This document shows positions 25,430 through 32,476 of a stretch of 42,958 nt of DNA, in pieces; the first letter of the stretch is position 1; each line of letters begins with the position of its first letter. Both the position numbers and the translations under genes were made by a program. Source of the stretch: Bacteroidota bacterium (lineage in GTDB: Bacteria; Bacteroidota; Bacteroidia; Bacteroidales; VadinHA17). A model generated the notes under the pieces. That model ran no database searches. It was given only the letters and a program-made list of their open reading frames with translations, and had not been told where the DNA came from. The stretch lies in assembly GCA_029564935.1 (NCBI GenBank), contig JAKQPD010000206.1, forward strand, positions 1-42,958, written 5' to 3'.

Positions 25430-26230
25430 ATGAAAAAGAAACTATTTCCGGTTGTTATAGCAATATTTTTAATTTCAACATATTGTACAAAAAATGTACC
25501 GTTCCCGGTTACCGATCTTCATATACATCTTAAAGGCAATCTGGACATGGAAGCAGCAATTGCGAAATCAAAAGCCGAGAATATACAATACGGTATTGCT
25601 TTCAACTGTGGTCTGAAATTCCCGATACACAGCGACAGCCAGATCGATTCGGTCATAAATATGATGAAAAACTATCCCCAATTCTTTTCTGCAATGCAGG
25701 CTGAAGGACGTGAATGGGTAGATATCTTTTCAAGGGAATCGATGAACAAGTTTGATTATGTTTTTACGGATGCAATGACTTTTACTGATGAGAAAGGGCG
25801 GAGGAACAGGATATGGATAAAGGAAGAGACCTGGATTGATGATGAAGAGCAGTTCATGGATTATCTTGTCAATACAATCGTAAAGATCATGAATGAAGAA
25901 CCGATAGATATATATGTAAATTCTACATTCCTGCCGGCACAGATGGCTGACCGTTATGATCTGTTCTGGACAACGGAGCGAATGGACAAGGTAATAAATG
26001 CTGCAAAATCGAATAATATAGCCATTGAGATAAATAACAGGTACAAGATACCATCGGAAGCATTTATAAAAAGGGCGAAGAAGGCAGGTGTAAAATTCAC
26101 TGTGGGAACGAACAATGCCGATGAGAATTTTTCGGGAGCTGAATATGCCCTGGATATGATAAAAGAATGCAGGCTTACTCAGGATGATTTCTTCATGCCG
26201 GTTAATAAGAGGCTGAATGGACAACTTTGA
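25430..26230 (+). CDS. PHP/amidohydrolase-like lipoprotein
   Basis: This 266-residue protein has a lipoprotein signal (LFPVVIAIFLISTYC, Cys19), so it is probably anchored in the envelope facing the periplasm. After it comes PVTDLHIHLKG, the HxH metal-binding start of PHP or TIM-barrel amidohydrolase domains, and later IYVNSTFLPAQ, IAIEINNRYKIPSEAFIKRAKKAGVKFTVGTNNAD, which looks like a PHP C-terminal metal-site region (the usual GSDAH appears as GTNNAD). This is probably a metal-dependent hydrolase or phosphoesterase of unknown substrate. Its end overlaps the next gene by 14 bases. Confidence 0.65.
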   Translation: MKKKLFPVVIAIFLISTYCTKNVPFPVTDLHIHLKGNLDMEAAIAKSKAENIQYGIAFNCGLKFPIHSDSQIDSVINMMKNYPQFFSAMQAEGREWVDIFSRESMNKFDYVFTDAMTFTDEKGRRNRIWIKEETWIDDEEQFMDYLVNTIVKIMNEEPIDIYVNSTFLPAQMADRYDLFWTTERMDKVINAAKSNNIAIEINNRYKIPSEAFIKRAKKAGVKFTVGTNNADENFSGAEYALDMIKECRLTQDDFFMPVNKRLNGQL

Positions 26231-26858
26231 CATCCTCAGGACACTCAAATTCCTTCCGGGGATCATTCTGGGTCTTACCTTTCACGAATTCAGTCATGCA
26301 TTTGTAGCTCACAGATGCGGGGATTCTACATCGAGAGATCAGGGAAGGGTAACACTGAATCCGTTAAGGCATATCGATCCGCTTGGATTTGTGATGTTAT
26401 TGTTTGCAGGCTTCGGTTGGGCGAAACCGGTTGAATTCAATGAACAAAATCTCAGGAATCCCAAAACCGATCCCCTTAAGATAGCTGTATCCGGACCGTT
26501 ATCAAATGCAATTCTTGCTGTTATCCTTTCTGTAATCTTTGCCATATTGTATAATTATGTTGATATTCCTTATTATTCGGTAACATCTGAGATTTTTATA
26601 TATGCAATTTATATAAACTGGGGACTTTTCATTTTCAACCTTTTACCAGTCCCTCCGCTTGATGGATCACATCTGCTGCTCTCCTATTTTAAAAAATATC
26701 CGGCTTTATATGAAGGCTTGTACAAATATGGCAGCTATATCTTTCTCGGTGTAATAATACTTTCGCTTGTATCAAGTATCAATTTATTGCCGATCTGGCC
26801 ACTGGTACAGCTCCTCGGTAACGGTTTCCTTTCATTACTGGGCTTCAGTTTCCAATAG
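26217..26858 (+). CDS. Site-2 protease family (M50) intramembrane metalloprotease
   Basis: This 213-residue membrane protein has about five or six helices. The zinc motif HEFSH (H23, E24, H27) lies in the first helix (IILGLTFHEFSHAFVAHRCGD) and the third ligand in NLLPVPPLDGSHLLL near residue 150. GRVTLNPLRHIDPLGFVMLLFAGFGWAKPV between them is typical of the compact YwhC-like M50B group that lacks PDZ domains. Its substrate is unknown. The start codon lies inside the end of the preceding gene (14-base overlap in another frame), so the two are probably cotranslated. Confidence 0.92.
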   Translation: MDNFDILRTLKFLPGIILGLTFHEFSHAFVAHRCGDSTSRDQGRVTLNPLRHIDPLGFVMLLFAGFGWAKPVEFNEQNLRNPKTDPLKIAVSGPLSNAILAVILSVIFAILYNYVDIPYYSVTSEIFIYAIYINWGLFIFNLLPVPPLDGSHLLLSYFKKYPALYEGLYKYGSYIFLGVIILSLVSSINLLPIWPLVQLLGNGFLSLLGFSFQ

Positions 26859-26875
26859 ACCGGGACTTAAGAAGT

Positions 26876-27077
26876 AGTTTCAGGGTTTCAAAGTTTCAGG
26901 GTTTCAAAGTTTCAAAGTTTCAAAGTTTCAAAGTTTCAAAGTTTCAGGGTTTTAAAGTTTCAGGTTTCAGGTTCCAGGTTCCTGGTTATGTGTAACATAG
27001 AACTTGGAACCTGGAACCTTGAATTTTGAATCTTGAACCTTGAACCTGAAATTTTGAATTTTGAATCCTGAACCTCC
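26876..27077. repeat. GTTTCAAA octamer array followed by TTGAACC/TTGAATT heptamer array, forming a large inverted repeat
   Basis: From 26877 to about 26970 the plus strand is an array of 8-base units GTTTCAAA or GTTTCAGG. From about 27000 to 27077 it is an array of 7-base units TTGAATT/TTGAACC/TGGAACC. The middle parts are complementary: CAGGTTCCAGGTTCC near 26967-26984 against GGAACCTGGAACC near 27004-27018, around a loop that includes TATGTGTAACATA, itself an inverted repeat. There is no credible gene in this interval. Confidence 0.75.
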
Positions 27078-27136
27078 GGCCACAAATATTTTGAAATATT
27101 CCCCAAATTGAGTATTTTTCAGGAAACTGGCTTGTT

Positions 27137-27826
27137 GTGAAAATACTTCTTTTAATACAGTTATTGATTATGACAGGATGCAGCGAACCGCAGGCTGATA
27201 AGTATGAAGCTGCAAGGATCAGAATGGTCAGGAACCAGATACAGGATCGCGGAGTTATCAACACAGCAGTTCTTGACGCAATGAGAAAAGTGCCCCGGCA
27301 TCTGTTCACCCCGAAGGAATATCAGGATCAGGCATACAATGACTATCCCCTGCCAATCGGGTATGGACAAACAATATCACAGCCTTTCATTGTTGCATAT
27401 ATGACGGAAGCACTGAAACCGGGAAAGAAAATGAAAGCTCTTGAAATTGGCACAGGGTCGGGCTACCAGGCTGCAGTACTTGCTGAAATAGTGGATAAGG
27501 TCTTTACAATCGAGATCGTTCCGGAACTTTCAGCTGAGTCAGCTGAAAGGCTTAAAAAGATGGGATATGAAAATATTACATGCAGGTCCGGCGATGGTTA
27601 TCAGGGATGGCCGGAGCAGGCACCCTTTGATATCATAATTGTGACTGCGGCGGCGGAGAAAATACCTCAACCGCTTATCGATCAGCTCGCAGAGAACGGA
27701 AGGCTGATCATTCCAATAGGTGCACCTGCTGCTGTCCAGGAGCTTATCCTCATATCAAAAAAGAATGGTAAAACGATTGAAAAGCGACTGACTTACGTTA
27801 GATTTGTACCTTTTAGAAGATTGTAA
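27137..27826 (+). CDS. pcm: Protein-L-isoaspartate O-methyltransferase with lipoprotein-type signal
   Basis: This enzyme methylates L-isoaspartyl residues of damaged proteins using SAM. Homology with E. coli Pcm starts at residue 31 (MVRNQIQDRGV) and runs to the end: VPRHLFTP, DYPLPIGYGQTISQPFIVAYMTEAL, the SAM motif ALEIGTGSGYQAAVLAEI, GDGYQGWPEQAPFDIIIVTAAAEKIP, and RLTYVRFVPFRR. Starting from the GTG at 27137, the extra N-terminus MKILLLIQLLIMTGCSEPQ is a short hydrophobic stretch ending in a plausible lipobox (MTGC). The internal ATG at M31 would give the normal cytosolic enzyme of about 199 residues. Which form is made cannot be decided here. Confidence 0.88.
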   Translation: MKILLLIQLLIMTGCSEPQADKYEAARIRMVRNQIQDRGVINTAVLDAMRKVPRHLFTPKEYQDQAYNDYPLPIGYGQTISQPFIVAYMTEALKPGKKMKALEIGTGSGYQAAVLAEIVDKVFTIEIVPELSAESAERLKKMGYENITCRSGDGYQGWPEQAPFDIIIVTAAAEKIPQPLIDQLAENGRLIIPIGAPAAVQELILISKKNGKTIEKRLTYVRFVPFRRL

Positions 27827-27879
27827 TTTCCATCCGGGAACGAGAGTCGGAGATTACAACAGTATAAATAAATAATTAT

Positions 27880-28638
27880 ATGAAACCCAATACTTCCTTG
27901 GTAACCCAGGAGATCCTGAAAATAATATCAAAAGACAGGATCAGAACTAATTTACTCAGAAAATCAGAACAAAGGGCGCTTTCATACCTTGTTCAGCGGA
28001 TACCTTCGTGGGTATTCCCTGATCTCCTGACCTTTATCGGTTTCTTAGGCAGCCTGACTGTCTTATTAAGTTTTATCCTGGCTACATACATAAACAGTTA
28101 TTTTCTTTTGTTAGGTCTGGCAGGTTTTTTCATAAACTGGTTTGGAGACTCACTTGACGGTAGGCTGGCGATCTACCGGAACAAATCGAGGAAATGGTAT
28201 GGATTTTCTCTCGATCTCTCAATCGACTGGACAACCACAATCGTAATTGGCCTCGGATTTGTTTTTTATACGGAAGGTGTCGGTGAACTTCTCGGGTATG
28301 GATTCGTTGTGCTTTATGGCTGGGCAATGATAACTACTCTTCTCAGGTATAAGATAACAGGGGAATATACGATTGATTCAGGATTACTCGGACCTACAGA
28401 GGTAAGGATAATCATTTCAGCAATTTTGGTGACAGAAGTCATTATTAAAGGTTCTATCGTCTGGGTATCAGGATTAGCATGCATCATTCTCCTTATAGTT
28501 GATATCCATGATTTACTGAAACTGCTCAGGGTGGCAGCAGAGCAGGATGGAAAAGAGAGAGCTCAGGCTGAGGTTGAGTTTAAGGCTGAGGCTGAGGCTA
28601 AGGGTAAGATTAAGGCTGAGGCAGAAAAGGAAGCTTAG
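27880..28638 (+). CDS. CDP-alcohol phosphatidyltransferase family membrane protein with altered active-site motif
   Basis: This 252-residue protein has about six membrane helices and the family motif in GDSLDGRLAIYRNKSRKWYGFSLDLSID: D90, D93, G94, A97, G108, D112 and D116 fit Dx2DGx2ARx8-9Gx3Dx3D, but I98 replaces the arginine. The four metal-binding aspartates are intact, so catalysis is still possible. Such enzymes join a CDP-activated lipid or alcohol to a second alcohol. The C-terminal about 30 residues are a charged Lys/Ala/Glu repeat (FKAEAEAKGKIKAEAEKEA) coded by AAGGCTGAGG-type repeats. A degraded gene follows directly; its GTG overlaps the stop here. Confidence 0.8.
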   Translation: MKPNTSLVTQEILKIISKDRIRTNLLRKSEQRALSYLVQRIPSWVFPDLLTFIGFLGSLTVLLSFILATYINSYFLLLGLAGFFINWFGDSLDGRLAIYRNKSRKWYGFSLDLSIDWTTTIVIGLGFVFYTEGVGELLGYGFVVLYGWAMITTLLRYKITGEYTIDSGLLGPTEVRIIISAILVTEVIIKGSIVWVSGLACIILLIVDIHDLLKLLRVAAEQDGKERAQAEVEFKAEAEAKGKIKAEAEKEA

Positions 28639-29457
28639 TGAAATGTACCAATGATTTCGAAAAGATGGAGCGCAAGACATTTTTCAGATTATTTGGAGCA
28701 GGATCTGTCGGAGTTGCGGCTTCATCAGGCATGATTCCCTTTTCATGCAGGAGTGGACCGGATAATTTAATTCCCGGTAGTATAAAAAAGTACCATACTC
28801 CCCATTTTACGAACAGGCAGGGTTGTTGATCCGGAGCGGGGCAACTCATCATACAGTGTCTGGAATTATGAAGAGGCACTAAAAAGATATGAACCAAAAA
28901 CAATTGCCGGGGTCGTTCCGGTTGCTGAGATCTATGAAAGAATTACATATCTGCTGGACCGTTTAATGCCGGTGGCAAAGGAATATAATGTTAAACTGGG
29001 GAATCACATTGCAGATCCTCCATTGCCGGCTGGTTACCGGGGGATAACCAGATGGAACAGTCCGGATGTATTTGAAGGGATAAAAAGATTTGCAGAGCTG
29101 TATGATAGTTCGCATCACGGTTTTCTGCTCTGTATGGGTTCAGTTGCCGAAGGACTTAAAGATCCAAAAAATGAAATACTCCCAATCATAAAATGGGTTG
29201 GAGAAAGGCAGCAGATATTTAGTGTTCATCTGAGAAATATTAAAGGCGGCTGGAACAATTTCATGGAAGTATATCCCGATAACGGGGATATGGATTTCCT
29301 CGAAATAATAAGGGCTCTGAGGGACGTCGGGTATTCAGGGATGGTTTGTCCCGATCATGTCCCCTATCATCCGGATCCGGCAAGCTCACTTCAGGGTTTT
29401 GCCTTTGCTTACGGATATATCAAGGCGCTGATACACTCCGTTGAATCGGAGGAATAA
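28638..29457 (+). pseudogene. Decayed mannonate-dehydratase-like (sugar isomerase TIM-barrel) gene
   Basis: Two pieces in different frames remain. The first (ATG at 28665, or the GTG at 28638) encodes a Tat/lipoprotein-like leader, MERKTFFRLFGAGSVGVAASSG...FSC, and stops at 28829. The second frame is open from 28786 to 29457 and resembles the C-terminal half of mannonate dehydratase UxuA: LMPVAKEYNVKLGNHIADPPLPAGYRGI, GFLLCMGSVAEG, FSVHLRNIKGGWNNFMEVYPDNGDMDFLEIIRAL and MVCPDHVPYHPD. The N-terminal half of the barrel (more than 150 residues) is missing, so an internal deletion with frameshift near 28785-28830 is likely. A separately translated short protein from ATG 28966 (163 residues) is possible but would lack half the active site. 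Confidence 0.75.
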
Positions 29458-29489
29458 TGTGTTCTGAAACTGATTAAATAAAAAAAATA

Positions 29490-29514
29490 AGAGACGGTCA
29501 GATTGACCGTCTCT
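29490..29514. repeat. AGAGACGGTCA hairpin (GAGACG/CGTCTC family)
   Basis: Perfect 11-base arms AGAGACGGTCA / TGACCGTCTCT surround the loop GAT, followed by AC. The outer arm GAGACG...CGTCTCTAC is shared with the hairpin at 12980-13008, while the inner arm differs but is still self-complementary. It lies between the pseudogene and the tRNA and could also serve as a terminator. Confidence 0.8.
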
Positions 29515-29526
29515 ACAACATTATTG

Positions 29527-29600
29527 TGATTCCGGGGCGATTCGAACGCCCGACCCACAGCTTAGAAGGCTGTTGCTCTATCCAGCTGAGCTACGGAACC
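29527..29600 (-). tRNA. tRNA-Arg (anticodon TCT)
   Basis: The minus strand folds as a complete 74-base cloverleaf. The acceptor stem is GGTTCCG with CGGAATC, followed by discriminator A at 29527. The D-arm is GCTC...GAGC, the anticodon stem-loop is ACAGC-CTTCTAA-GCTGT (anticodon TCT, reading AGA), and the T-arm is GGGCG-TTCGAAT-CGCCC. The 3' CCA is not encoded. A degenerate copy of the same gene lies 12 bases away at 29613-29686. Confidence 0.95.
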
Positions 29601-29612
29601 AAAACTATTTAA

Positions 29613-29686
29613 CGAACGCCCGACCCATCCCGAGTTCTCGGGATTGCTCTATCCTCCCGATAGCTATCGGGATGAGCTACGGAACC
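29613..29686 (-). pseudogene. Broken tRNA-Arg copy with two hairpin positions replaced by palindromes
   Basis: Read on the minus strand this starts GGTTCCGTAGCTCA, identical to the intact tRNA. The D-loop trinucleotide GCT is then expanded to the perfect palindrome TCCCGATAGCTATCGGGA (29655-29672). GGATAGAGCAA follows, identical again. The anticodon arm is replaced by TCCCGAGAACTCGGGA (29628-29643), and TGGGTCGGGCGTTCG is once more identical. The copy ends in the T-loop, with no 3' acceptor strand. It has no anticodon and cannot be a functional tRNA. Confidence 0.9.
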
Positions 29687-29692
29687 GCGTTC

Positions 29693-30324
29693 CGCGTGCA
29701 AAAATACATTTTTTTTGAATTGATGCAATGATAAAGGAAATCTTACTTTATACGTCCCATTTTTCAGGTAACCGGCTAGCGCTATACGGCCGACTGCGGT
29801 GATCATATAAAGGAAATATCTGAAAAACAGCGATTTATTCACATATTTTATAAATCATCTGTTTTCGCAATCTTCATAATGGATATTTCCATCAAAATAT
29901 AAGCATGATTTGTCAATTTAATCAACCCCTTCGTCATAATGTCAATTTCGGTACTTTGTCAAGTCAATTATTCTTTCTTAATTTGTTCTCAAGCTCATGC
30001 TATTGGTATAAGAGGAGATGAGCAAGGGTTGGGAGTGAAAATCAACAGGATTGTATTGCAGACATTGACTTTCACATCTGGAACCTGAGGAATAGCGCCA
30101 GCTTACCATGGTTCCATCCTTTTATCAGACAGTAGACACGGGAATTATCTCATAAATAAAACCCGCTCCCTGATGTTCACGACCACCCTTCCTCCTCTTA
30201 TTTTTTTTTGGCATCTGTCGAACCGGATAAATCTTCCGGTACCATTGACCTGAACCTGGTACTTAGAAAAATTGCGCTATCTTTAAAATTTTATGTGATG
30301 CTGTATTCCTGTATAAAAGGGTAA
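29693..30324. other. Intergenic region without recognisable gene
   Basis: Six hundred bases follow the tRNA relic without a credible gene. A 77-codon minus-strand frame (29609-29842) runs through the tRNA relic and is a chance frame. TATCTTTA at 30278-30285 matches the -7 consensus TAnnTTTG at all but the last base and may be part of the promoter of the esterase gene at 30325. The rest looks like eroded DNA; I see no transposase remains. Confidence 0.45.
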
Positions 30325-31032
30325 ATGAAAACATATATAAGAAGAAGGGAAAAGAACGATTACCTTGTTGTTTTGTTTGGTGCCTGGGGTACTGATGAAA
30401 ATGTATTTGTCCCTTATTGCACCGATGAATTTGACTTCATACTTTTTTATAATTATTCTGCCGATCAGGCGCTTGTGCTGCCCGAAATGAAGACATACAG
30501 GAAGATAGTTGTCATTGGCTGGTCCCTTGGTGTATGGGCTGCAGAATATCTCTCCCCTACTACCGGCATTGTTCCGGATGTTACAATTGCTGTGAACGGT
30601 ACCCCGGTACCACTTGATGATCATTATGGTATTCCTGCGCTCTCATTTGAGGAAGCTCTTAACAACATAACGGAGGAAAGAATGGAGAAGTTCTATTACC
30701 GGATGTTCGGTAACAGGAGGATATATAATCTGAATTCAGATAAGATTCCGAACAGAACGCTTGATTCTGTGCATGTTGAAATGAGATGGCTTTATAACAG
30801 AATAATGGAACAGAAGGACCCCGGATTCAAATGGGATTATGCGGTGACAAGCGAATCAGACCGGATATTCCCTTCCGAGAATGTGATCAGTTACTGGAAC
30901 AGGCAGAAGAACACCCGCCAGATAATTGTTCCATATCCTCATTATATGTTCTACAAGTGGAAATCCTATTCTGCTTTTATAAGCTATGTAGAAAAACACG
31001 CCGGCAGACCTGAGTCAATAAAACAGTATTAA
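30325..31032 (+). CDS. bioG: BioG-like pimeloyl-ACP methyl ester esterase (DUF452 alpha/beta hydrolase)
   Basis: This 235-residue cytoplasmic alpha/beta hydrolase is of the DUF452/BioG type, which cleaves pimeloyl-ACP methyl ester and so ends the BioC-dependent stage of biotin synthesis. Visible features are the oxyanion region VVLFGAWGTDENVF (about 15-28), the nucleophile elbow VIGWSLGVWAA with Ser67, the FEEALNNITEERMEKFYYRMFG lid region, the acid in ESDRIFPSENV and the histidine in YPHYMFYKW. No other biotin gene is nearby, so the biotin role rests on family alone. It converges with the YihY gene with 10 bases between the stops. Confidence 0.8.
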   Translation: MKTYIRRREKNDYLVVLFGAWGTDENVFVPYCTDEFDFILFYNYSADQALVLPEMKTYRKIVVIGWSLGVWAAEYLSPTTGIVPDVTIAVNGTPVPLDDHYGIPALSFEEALNNITEERMEKFYYRMFGNRRIYNLNSDKIPNRTLDSVHVEMRWLYNRIMEQKDPGFKWDYAVTSESDRIFPSENVISYWNRQKNTRQIIVPYPHYMFYKWKSYSAFISYVEKHAGRPESIKQY

Positions 31033-31042
31033 ACCTGAAGCA

Positions 31043-32389
31043 TTAAAGATCTTTGAGAAGGATATTCGCATCCGATTGCGATGTAAGTCTGTCATACTTG
31101 TCGAGTATTTCAGAGACTCTTTCAGATTCTCTGCTCTTTACATCATAACGTTCATGAGTCCCTTTCTTATCGAGGCGTGATAATACAAAGCTCACAGTCA
31201 TTTTATTAATATCCAGTGCAGGCTGGTACAGGCGCATCTTGTCTTCATGTTCGAAGATAACAGATACAAGTTGGGCATTTGTAAGATCCTCAAGGATATC
31301 TCTTGCCAGACGAACAGGGATCTTTAGATTTTTGCTGATATCCTCGGCGCTTAATGGTTTTTCACCCAGATCGAAGTTTCTTACAATCATGTATAAGACC
31401 ATGAGGATCATTGAGCGTTTCTGGCGATGACTTATATTGAGTGCCTCAGATTCAAACTCATACCTTGAGACATTCTGGTTTGCAAATGATAGTTCAGCTC
31501 CAAGAAGGATCACTATCCAGCACGTTTCCAGGAAAATAAGGAATAAGGGGATGGCTGCCAGCCCTCCGTAGATTGCGCTGAGCTTTGTTATGCCATACTG
31601 CAGATCGAGATAGAGCCACTGAAGAATTTTCAGAAATGTTCCGGCAATAATACCGGAAATCAGGGCCGGCCTGAATCTGACCTTGACATTGGGCATTACA
31701 ATGAACAGCAGTGTAAGCATCAGCCATGTAAGTATATATGGGGCCGATTTTATCAGGAAACTGATAACCCATTTAAACGATGCCAGTATAGGAGCCTTAT
31801 CCATGAACTCAGTAAGGCTTGTAATTACAAATATAGAAATGCTGCTTGAGAGGATTATTAGAATCGGACCGATGAGCAGGATAGTCAGGTAGTCAGTAAA
31901 TTTTCTGTACCAGGGCCGGCTGATTGAAGTTTGCCAGATATGATTAAAAGATGTTTCGATCTGACCAAGAAGGGATATTACAGACCACAGAAGTATTATT
32001 ACTCCGACACCGGCCAGATATCCTCCTCGTGTACGCTGAACAGTGTTTTTGGCACTTTCAAGAAGGGGATTCAGGATATCGCCATACATTCCGAATTCTT
32101 TACTGTTCCGGATGATAGATTCCAGGTTCTGGTCAAGACCGAATCCTTTTGCAATAGCCAGGGCAATTGCCACAACCGGGATTATTGAGATGAGAGTATA
32201 AAAAGTAAGTGCTGAAGCCCGCAGGCTTACCTTATCATTCAATGAGTTGCGGGCGGCCAGAACAATTATCCTGATCTGCCGGATAAAAAAGCTCTTCCTT
32301 CTTGATAATTCCGAAAGCGGTGTGTGCCAGATGGCATGGTTCCACTTCCTGATTTGCTTTAATGGCCATGATAATTCAGGATTTGCCAT
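31043..32389 (-). CDS. YihY/BrkB-family inner-membrane protein with C-terminal winged-helix-like extension
   Basis: This 448-residue protein has the YihY/virulence factor BrkB core (about 30-310) with six helices and the hallmark segments LRASALTFYTLISIIPVVAIALAIAKGFG, GGYLAGVGVIILLWSVISLLGQIETSFNHIW and LSAIYGGLAAIPLFLIFLETCWIVILLGAELSFANQN. The older name RNase BN is wrong for this family. After the membrane part, residues about 325-415 look like a winged helix of the Rrf2 type (RSMILMVLYMIVRNFDLGEKPLSAEDISKNLKIPVRLARDILEDLTNAQLVSVI). This tail is common in Bacteroidota members but not in E. coli YihY. Function is unknown. Confidence 0.88.
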   Translation of the reverse strand: MANPELSWPLKQIRKWNHAIWHTPLSELSRRKSFFIRQIRIIVLAARNSLNDKVSLRASALTFYTLISIIPVVAIALAIAKGFGLDQNLESIIRNSKEFGMYGDILNPLLESAKNTVQRTRGGYLAGVGVIILLWSVISLLGQIETSFNHIWQTSISRPWYRKFTDYLTILLIGPILIILSSSISIFVITSLTEFMDKAPILASFKWVISFLIKSAPYILTWLMLTLLFIVMPNVKVRFRPALISGIIAGTFLKILQWLYLDLQYGITKLSAIYGGLAAIPLFLIFLETCWIVILLGAELSFANQNVSRYEFESEALNISHRQKRSMILMVLYMIVRNFDLGEKPLSAEDISKNLKIPVRLARDILEDLTNAQLVSVIFEHEDKMRLYQPALDINKMTVSFVLSRLDKKGTHERYDVKSRESERVSEILDKYDRLTSQSDANILLKDL

Positions 32390-32476
32390 TTCAGAATTTT
32401 TGATTGCAGAACGTTACTCTAACTGAATTCACGGCATCAAAGATACAAAAACATTGTAAGCTGTTAAATTGTAGAG

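Noticed and set aside
26876-27077. CRISPR or small transposon
   Set aside because: Units of 7-8 bases without spacers, terminal repeats or transposase.
29609-29842. 77-codon minus-strand frame downstream of the tRNA
   Set aside because: It runs through the tRNA relic and its palindromes, so it is not a protein gene.
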